NCBI GenBank assembly: GCA_900557385.1
Contig: USSP01000047.1
Span: forward strand, 1 to 9,716
Length of the DNA: 9,716 nt
Direction of reading: 5' to 3'
Source: an uncultured Lachnospiraceae bacterium
GTDB taxonomy: Bacteria > Bacillota > Clostridia > Lachnospirales > Lachnospiraceae
This document shows, piece after piece, positions 4,843 to 9,716 of the stretch. Every line of letters begins with the position of its first letter. The first letter of the stretch is position 1. The notes under the pieces were generated by a model. That model searched no databases and had not been told where the DNA came from. It saw only the letters and a list, made by a program, of their open reading frames with translations. The position numbers were made by a program, and so were the translations under genes.

Positions 4843-6153
4843 ATGAAGCAATTATATTTGGAATGTAATATGGGAGCAGCGGGAGATATGCTCAATGCTG
4901 CATTTTTTGATATTTGTACGGAGAAGCAACAGGAAGGATATCTGGAAACGATGAATCGGTTATCCGATCATATCCGGGTAACAATGGAAAAGGTGACCAA
5001 TTCTTCTATTTGTGGTAATCATATGCATGTGCTGGTGCAAACGGCGGAAGGTGAGCGAGAGGAAGGTCATGACCATCGGGTTATTGCCCATACCCATGGG
5101 GACCATGCCAATGTAGAACACATTCATACCCATGAGAACCACACTCATGAAGAGCATACTCACGCCCATGAAGATCACGACCATGCCCACGGAGAGCATC
5201 ACCATGAACATCATTCGATGGCAGACATCCATCATCTGGTAGATTCCTTTCCGGTGTCGGAACAGGTCAAAGCGGATGTGAAAGCTGTATACCGGGAATT
5301 GGCGGCAGCAGAATCCAAAGCCCATGGAAAACCGGTGGAGGAAATTCATTTCCATGAAGTCGGTTCTATGGATGCGGTGGCAGATATTACCGGAGCCTGC
5401 CTCCTGCTTGAAATGCTTCATCCCGATGAAATCATCGTTTCCCCCGTGAATGTGGGAAGCGGTCATGTACATACAGCCCATGGCGTATTACCGGTACCGG
5501 CTCCTGCCACAGCTACGCTGCTGACCGGAATTCCTTCCTATATGAGTGATATCCGGGGAGAACTCTGCACACCTACCGGCGCAGCACTGCTTAAGCACTT
5601 CGCCACCCGGTTCGGACAGATGCCGCAGATGATGGTTTCTAAGATCGGCTATGGCATGGGAACCAAGGAATTTCCCCGTCTGAACTGTGTTCGTGCCTTT
5701 CTGGGAGAAAGTGCGGCGTATAGTGAGACCGCTCCCAATGATAAGGTGGCTCAGCTCACCGCCAATCTGGACGATATGACCGGGGAAGAATTAGGCTACT
5801 GTATGGAACGTTTGCTGGAAGCCGGAGCACTGGATGTGTTTGCGATTCCCATGTATATGAAAAAGAGCCGTCCTGCCTACGAATTGAACTGTTTATGTAA
5901 ACCGGAAGAGGCAGACAGAATCGCCCACGCCATTTTGCAGTACACTTCGACCTTCGGGGTACGCAGGGCAGATATGGATCGTTATCGGATGGACATCCAT
6001 TTTGAAAAGATAGAGACAGAAAACGGAACATTCCGGAAGAAAATCGGAACCGGTTACGGAATTACCAAGAGTAAGCTGGAATACGCAGATGTGGCAGAGG
6101 CTGCCGCACGCGAGTCTCTGCCACTTCGGGGAATTACTATTTCCAATCCATGA
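4843..6153 (+). CDS. larC: LarC: nickel-pincer cofactor biosynthesis nickel insertion protein
   Basis: LarC is the CTP-dependent cyclometallase that inserts nickel into pyridinium-3,5-bisthiocarboxylic acid mononucleotide, the last step in making the nickel-pincer cofactor of lactate racemase and related enzymes. The 436-aa frame has the family start (YLECNMGAAGDML, residues 5-17), IHFHEVGSMDAVADI at 168-182, HTAHGVLPVPAPAT at 210-223, and a C-terminal half starting QLTANLDDMTGEELGY at 304-319. Residues 76-131 contain 23 His plus many Asp and Glu, a likely nickel-holding segment. In Lactiplantibacillus plantarum LarC is made from two frames by programmed frameshifting; here a single frame covers both halves. 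AAGGAG at 4828-4833, nine bases upstream, supports the start. larA, larB and larE are absent from the window. The 3' end overlaps a converging gene by 17 bp. Confidence 0.95.
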   Translation: MKQLYLECNMGAAGDMLNAAFFDICTEKQQEGYLETMNRLSDHIRVTMEKVTNSSICGNHMHVLVQTAEGEREEGHDHRVIAHTHGDHANVEHIHTHENHTHEEHTHAHEDHDHAHGEHHHEHHSMADIHHLVDSFPVSEQVKADVKAVYRELAAAESKAHGKPVEEIHFHEVGSMDAVADITGACLLLEMLHPDEIIVSPVNVGSGHVHTAHGVLPVPAPATATLLTGIPSYMSDIRGELCTPTGAALLKHFATRFGQMPQMMVSKIGYGMGTKEFPRLNCVRAFLGESAAYSETAPNDKVAQLTANLDDMTGEELGYCMERLLEAGALDVFAIPMYMKKSRPAYELNCLCKPEEADRIAHAILQYTSTFGVRRADMDRYRMDIHFEKIETENGTFRKKIGTGYGITKSKLEYADVAEAAARESLPLRGITISNP

Positions 6154-6445
6154 GAGAAGATGATTTTCTGACTTTCTTTTCGATTGAATAAAGGAAGTTT
6201 TCCAGATCGGCATCGGACATTTCAGCCCATTCACCTCCCAGCTTTTCTTTGATTTCTGCGCAGGGAAGCCTCAGAAACTGAAGCATTTTGGCAGGATCAT
6301 AGTTCATAAGCGTGCTTTGGAAAGCACTGGGATTCAGACAGGCAGCAGCGGCATGAATGAAGCGCTCCTCCTTTTCCTGTGCCGGATTGTTTTCTTTTTT
6401 CTGGGAACCATCCATCAGCTTACGGAGTTCATTGATTGTATCCAT
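6137..6445 (-). CDS. Hypothetical 102-aa protein, unknown function
   Basis: I do not recognise this family. The product is predicted to be soluble and mostly helical, with no signal peptide or membrane segment. Residues 1-14 look like a short helix (MDTINELRKLM). Residues 15-28 are polar and probably disordered (QKKENNPAQEKEE). Residues 29-94 form the likely folded part, with RFIHAAAACLNP, YDPAKMLQFLRLP and LENFLYSIEKKVRK. It is convergent with larC and its last 17 bases lie inside the larC 3' end, so transcription of one could interfere with the other. The start at 6445 has a loose AGG-type element about eight bases upstream. A plausible promoter with TTAACA and TATTTT, 18 bases apart, lies on the minus strand at 6491-6520. 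The coherent sequence, a sensible start and a fitting promoter favour a real gene over chance. Confidence 0.6.
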   Translation of the reverse strand: MDTINELRKLMDGSQKKENNPAQEKEERFIHAAAACLNPSAFQSTLMNYDPAKMLQFLRLPCAEIKEKLGGEWAEMSDADLENFLYSIEKKVRKSSSLMDWK

Positions 6446-6490
6446 CGGAATAACCTACCCTTCTTTCGCCATAACAGGCGATACCTGATA

Positions 6491-6520
6491 AAAATAATGT
6501 TGAACATGGAAGCATGTTAA
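6491..6520 (-). promoter_or_regulatory. Candidate promoter with an overlapping palindrome (6503-6518)
   Basis: On the minus strand TTAACA (plus 6515-6520) and TATTTT (plus 6491-6496) are separated by 18 bases, a usable promoter for the 102-aa gene. The perfect inverted repeat AACATG-gaag-CATGTT at 6503-6518 lies within the spacer and overlaps the -35. That is a classic position for a repressor operator. It is also about 77 bases upstream of the divergent MATE gene, so one regulator could act on both. Confidence 0.4.
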
Positions 6521-6594
6521 CGAATCATTACTTATAGTATCATAATTACGCAACAAAGAAAAGGTTTTAGAGAGACTAAAGGACTAGACAGAAT

Positions 6595-7974
6595 ATGAAT
6601 AAAAACCAGACAAAAAAGTATGAGATTGATATGATCCATGGCCCGCTGTTGGGCAAGATTCTTTTATTTACCCTGCCCCTCATGGCATCCAGTATTTTAC
6701 AGCTGTTGTTTAATGCAGCAGATATTATTGTGGTGGGACGATATGCAGGAAGCGATGCACTGGCAGCGGTAGGCTCCACCGGTGCGCTGATTAACCTTCT
6801 TACCAATATGTTCATCGGCTTTTCTGTGGGGGCGAATGTCCTTGTGGCACGCTATTACGGAGCAGGAAAACCGGATGAGGTCAGTGACACGGTACACACT
6901 TCTGTGATGCTGAGTATCATCGGAGGTGTTTTGCTGGCAGTGATCGGCATTATCTTTGCTGCGCCGCTGCTGGAACTGATGGGAACACCGGAAAATGTCC
7001 TGCCGCTGGCGGCACTCTATGTCCGTATTTACTTTGCCGGAATGCCGGTGATTTTATTATATAACTATGGCAGCGCCATTCTCCGTGCAATCGGAGATAC
7101 CAAGCGACCGCTGTATTATCTGGCAGTTGCAGGGGTGTTAAATATTATCTTGAATCTGATTTTTGTCATTGTCTTCCAATTAAGTGTGGCGGGTGTGGCA
7201 CTGGCGACTATTATTTCCCAGACGTTATCCGCGGTTCTGGTAATCCGGTGCCTGATGCATACGGAAGGTGGCTGCCACCTGGATTTACGCCGGTTAAAAA
7301 TCCATTCCCATAAATTATGGAAAATCTTACAGCTTGGTCTGCCTGCGGGGTTACAGGGCTCGATTTTTTCCCTGTCCAACGTACTGATTCAATCCTCGGT
7401 AAATTCCTTCGGAGCCATTGCCATGGCAGGCAATTCCGCAGCTGCCAATATCGAAGGCTTCACCTATGTGGCAATGAACGCCTTTTATCAGGCAGCCATT
7501 ACCTTCGTCAGCCAGAATATGGGAGCCATGGAATTTAAACGGATCAAGAGGATTGCATGGCAATGCCTTGCCTGCGTTACCGTGACCGGTCTGCTGTTAG
7601 GAAATCTTTCCTTCTTCTTTGGACATCAGCTTCTGGGGATTTATTCCGATGAGGCAGAAGTGATTCAGTATGGCATCTACCGTATGGAAGTGATTGCAAC
7701 CACTTACTTTTTGTGTGGTATTATGGATGTCTGTGTGGGCTGCCTGCGGGGAATCGGCTATTCCTTCCTGCCTATGGTGGTATCACTGCTGGGAGCCTGC
7801 GGCTTCCGGATTCTCTGGATTTTTACCATATTCCGGGGACACCATGATCTTCATACGCTTTATATCTCTTATCCGATTTCCTGGGCCATTACGGCGAGTG
7901 TACATATTATCTGCTTCCTAATCCTATACCACCGGATGGTGAAAAAAAGCAGAACGGCACAGGCAGAAAATTAA
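6595..7974 (+). CDS. MATE-family efflux transporter
   Basis: This 459-aa protein is a MATE-type multidrug and metabolite exporter of the cytoplasmic membrane, driven by a Na+ or H+ gradient. The two homologous halves are visible. The first begins around residue 18 with LGKILLFTLPLMASSILQLLFNAADIIVVGRYAG, where Asp43 is in the first helix. The second begins near 243 with KILQLGLPAGLQGSIFSLSN. Paired loops AILRAIGDTKRP (161-172) and the later GCLRGIGYSFLP mark equivalent positions in each half. About twelve hydrophobic helices and the full family length are present, so the gene appears intact. The start at 6595 has AAAGGA at 6578-6583, 11 bases upstream, a little long. The substrate cannot be read from sequence. 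It is followed after 17 bp by an LTA-synthase-type gene, so they are probably one transcript; a lipid- or wall-related substrate would be pure inference. Confidence 0.93.
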   Translation: MNKNQTKKYEIDMIHGPLLGKILLFTLPLMASSILQLLFNAADIIVVGRYAGSDALAAVGSTGALINLLTNMFIGFSVGANVLVARYYGAGKPDEVSDTVHTSVMLSIIGGVLLAVIGIIFAAPLLELMGTPENVLPLAALYVRIYFAGMPVILLYNYGSAILRAIGDTKRPLYYLAVAGVLNIILNLIFVIVFQLSVAGVALATIISQTLSAVLVIRCLMHTEGGCHLDLRRLKIHSHKLWKILQLGLPAGLQGSIFSLSNVLIQSSVNSFGAIAMAGNSAAANIEGFTYVAMNAFYQAAITFVSQNMGAMEFKRIKRIAWQCLACVTVTGLLLGNLSFFFGHQLLGIYSDEAEVIQYGIYRMEVIATTYFLCGIMDVCVGCLRGIGYSFLPMVVSLLGACGFRILWIFTIFRGHHDLHTLYISYPISWAITASVHIICFLILYHRMVKKSRTAQAEN

Positions 7975-7991
7975 TGTGAAAGGCAATTACC

Positions 7992-9716
7992 ATGGGATCA
8001 AGATTGGTTCGGACAGAAAAACAACATGATAGAAAAAAGATAAAAGTGAACTGGAAACGATGGGGGCAGATACTTTTCACATTACTGCTTCCCATGGCGG
8101 ATTTTTATCTGCTGGAGGCTTACACCCACAATCCCTTTACTACCATGGGGTGGAAACCACAGCTGTGGAACATTCTCTTTTTTGAAGGGTTCCTGCTGTT
8201 TTGGCTCTTTGTCACTACCAGAGTATGGACAGCACTCACGGTGACAACGGTTCTTAGTATGGTCGTGGGCCTGGGAAACTGCTATGTCATGCGTTTCCGG
8301 GAAAATCCCATTGTACCCTGGGATATCTTTTCCATAAAAACAGCAGCAAGTGTGGCAGATAATTACAGCTTTGTGCCCTCTGCCCGTATGGTATGGGTGA
8401 CCATAGGCTTTCTCATTTTACTGATTTTGGGCAGAGCGGCTACCGCTCATCTATGTCTTCCCTGGAAAGAACTGTGTAAAACCAGAGCAAGCCGAATCGG
8501 AGTGCAGGCGGGGACGATATTTCTGGCAGCAGCGATATTGGCAGGCTTTACCGCTTGGATTCAGCCGGAAAAAAATCATTACAGACAGGGACTTTATGAC
8601 AAGCTTTTTACTCCCATTGCCATGATGGAAAAAGACGGGTTTGCCGTGACCTTCCTCATTGATCTGCAATATCTCCTGGTGGAAAAGCCGGCAGGATACA
8701 GTGCAGCGGAAGAACAGGCAATTCTGGAAGCGTATGCCGATACAGAAACGACACAGGTGTCAGATACAACGGCTTCCCAGGAATATCCGGATATTGTGGT
8801 GATTATGGATGAAGCTTTTTCGGATATGGGAATATTGGGAGAGCTGCACTGCAATGAGGATTATATGCCCTACATCCATAGCCTGCAGCAGACGGATGCC
8901 GCCAATGTGGTAACCGGATATCTGAATGTTTCCGTACTGGGAGGCAATACCGCCAATACAGAGTATGAGTTTCTCACAGGAAATTCCATGGCATTTCTTC
9001 CGGCGGGAAGTGTGCCCTATCAGCAGTATATGCGAAATGAATTACCTACCCTTGTGTCACATTTGGAAAAACTCGGTTATACCACCACAGCCATGCATCC
9101 TTATTATGCCAGTGGGTGGAATCGGGAAAAGGTATACGGCGACCTGATGGGCTTTGATGCCAGCTATTTCCTGCCGGATTTCAACAATATCCGATATATC
9201 CGCAAATACACCAGTGATGCCACCTGCTTTAACAAAGTTACAGATATTCTGGATGATGACACCCAGCCGCAGTTTATTTTCAATGTGACCATGCAAAACC
9301 ATGGCTCCTACAGTAAGGATTACGATAATTTTATCCCGGATGTGACGGTGGAAGGCTCTGATTCTGCCATTCTCAGCAAATACCTGTCCCTGGTGAAAAA
9401 GACAGATGCAGCCTTTGAACAACTGACACAGCAGCTGCAGGAACGGGAACGCCCGGTGATTGTTCTTCTGTTCGGGGATCATCAACCGAACAGTACCGTG
9501 GCAAATCCGGTGTTGGCCTTAAGCGGACGCAGGGTTTCCGTTCTGTCAGAAGAGGAAGAAAATCTGCAATATATGGTGCCTTATGTCATGTGGGCAAACT
9601 TCGATCTGGACAAGACAGCAGCAAGCTTTGCTTCCAATGGAGCAAAGAGTGAAGAAAACAGTGGGCTTCTCACAGATAATGACATGAGTGTCAACTATCT
9701 GTCAGGAAAGCTGCTG
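7992..9716 (+). CDS. LTA-synthase-type sulfatase (phosphoglycerol transferase), 3' end outside window
   Basis: The open frame gives 575 residues to the right edge with no stop, so the gene is partial. The enzyme family moves glycerophosphate from phosphatidylglycerol onto a growing lipoteichoic acid or other glycan, at the outer face of the membrane. Five membrane helices are visible at about residues 24-44, 57-76, 79-100, 132-150 and 173-190, followed by the extracellular sulfatase-like domain. Its signatures are IMDEAFSD at 271-278 (Glu274 as metal ligand), GGNTANTEYEFLTG at 317-330 with Thr320 as the expected nucleophile, NHGSY at 436-440 and GDHQP at 495-499 with Asp496 and His497. ATG 7992 has GAAAGG at 7978-7983, eight bases upstream. 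The 17-bp gap to the MATE gene and the lack of a promoter in it indicate co-transcription. Whether the product makes true LTA or decorates another polymer is not decidable here. Confidence 0.92.
   Translation, partial: MGSRLVRTEKQHDRKKIKVNWKRWGQILFTLLLPMADFYLLEAYTHNPFTTMGWKPQLWNILFFEGFLLFWLFVTTRVWTALTVTTVLSMVVGLGNCYVMRFRENPIVPWDIFSIKTAASVADNYSFVPSARMVWVTIGFLILLILGRAATAHLCLPWKELCKTRASRIGVQAGTIFLAAAILAGFTAWIQPEKNHYRQGLYDKLFTPIAMMEKDGFAVTFLIDLQYLLVEKPAGYSAAEEQAILEAYADTETTQVSDTTASQEYPDIVVIMDEAFSDMGILGELHCNEDYMPYIHSLQQTDAANVVTGYLNVSVLGGNTANTEYEFLTGNSMAFLPAGSVPYQQYMRNELPTLVSHLEKLGYTTTAMHPYYASGWNREKVYGDLMGFDASYFLPDFNNIRYIRKYTSDATCFNKVTDILDDDTQPQFIFNVTMQNHGSYSKDYDNFIPDVTVEGSDSAILSKYLSLVKKTDAAFEQLTQQLQERERPVIVLLFGDHQPNSTVANPVLALSGRRVSVLSEEEENLQYMVPYVMWANFDLDKTAASFASNGAKSEENSGLLTDNDMSVNYLSGKLL

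Noticed and set aside
4960..5481. 173-codon minus-strand frame, rich in Met
   Set aside because: It is the reverse of the His-rich part of larC; His codons CAT read as ATG on the other strand.
8451..9485. Minus-strand frames of 72-142 codons opposite the last gene
   Set aside because: They are shadows of the LTA-synthase-type gene, which is open for 575 codons and carries the full set of sulfatase motifs.

Overview
The window looks like part of a chromosome from a mid-GC Clostridia member, most likely a Lachnospiraceae-type gut Bacillota. This rests on purine-rich Shine-Dalgarno sites of the AAGGAG type and on a gene set that includes a YwaF-type membrane protein, a YkfC-like NlpC/P60 peptidase, a DUF6056 membrane protein, LarC, a MATE exporter and an LTA-synthase-type sulfatase. 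The assignment is by family resemblance only. There is no rRNA, tRNA, insertion sequence, CRISPR array or prophage gene that I can see.

Layout. Positions 1-478 hold no convincing gene. They contain a 33-bp tandem repeat whose units carry a small perfect hairpin, a set of inverted repeats built on the octamer GGGCAAAA, and at 14-45 a 31/32 copy of the last 32 bp around the stop of the next gene. From 479 to 3842 the minus strand carries, in transcription order, a DUF6056-type polytopic membrane protein split by a frameshift in an 11-base C tract, a YkfC-like cytoplasmic NlpC/P60 peptidase with SH3-like domains, and a YwaF/TIGR02206 membrane protein. The DUF6056 gene is clearly more AT-rich than its neighbours. 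Positions 3843-4472 are intergenic. They hold four evenly spaced inverted repeats with the arm ACCTATAAG, followed by candidate promoters for the plus-strand genes.

From 4473 onward most genes are on the plus strand: a small ABM-domain monooxygenase-like protein, then larC with its own perfect TATAAT box. LarC inserts nickel into the nickel-pincer cofactor precursor, and this copy has a very His-rich segment. A 102-aa protein of unknown function on the minus strand converges on larC and overlaps its end by 17 bp. A MATE multidrug/metabolite exporter and an LTA-synthase-type phosphoglycerol transferase follow, 17 bp apart and probably co-transcribed. The last gene runs off the right edge.

How the genes fit together. 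Several products act at the envelope: the DUF6056 protein, the peptidase (murein peptide turnover or recycling), the YwaF protein and the LtaS-like enzyme (glycerophosphate polymers). LarC belongs to nickel-pincer cofactor synthesis, but larA, larB and larE are not in the window. No complete new multi-gene system is evident. The three signals most worth a second look are the probable phase-variable C tract in the DUF6056 gene, the geometrically regular ACCTATAAG array upstream of it, and the repeat region that shares its end with the YwaF-type gene.
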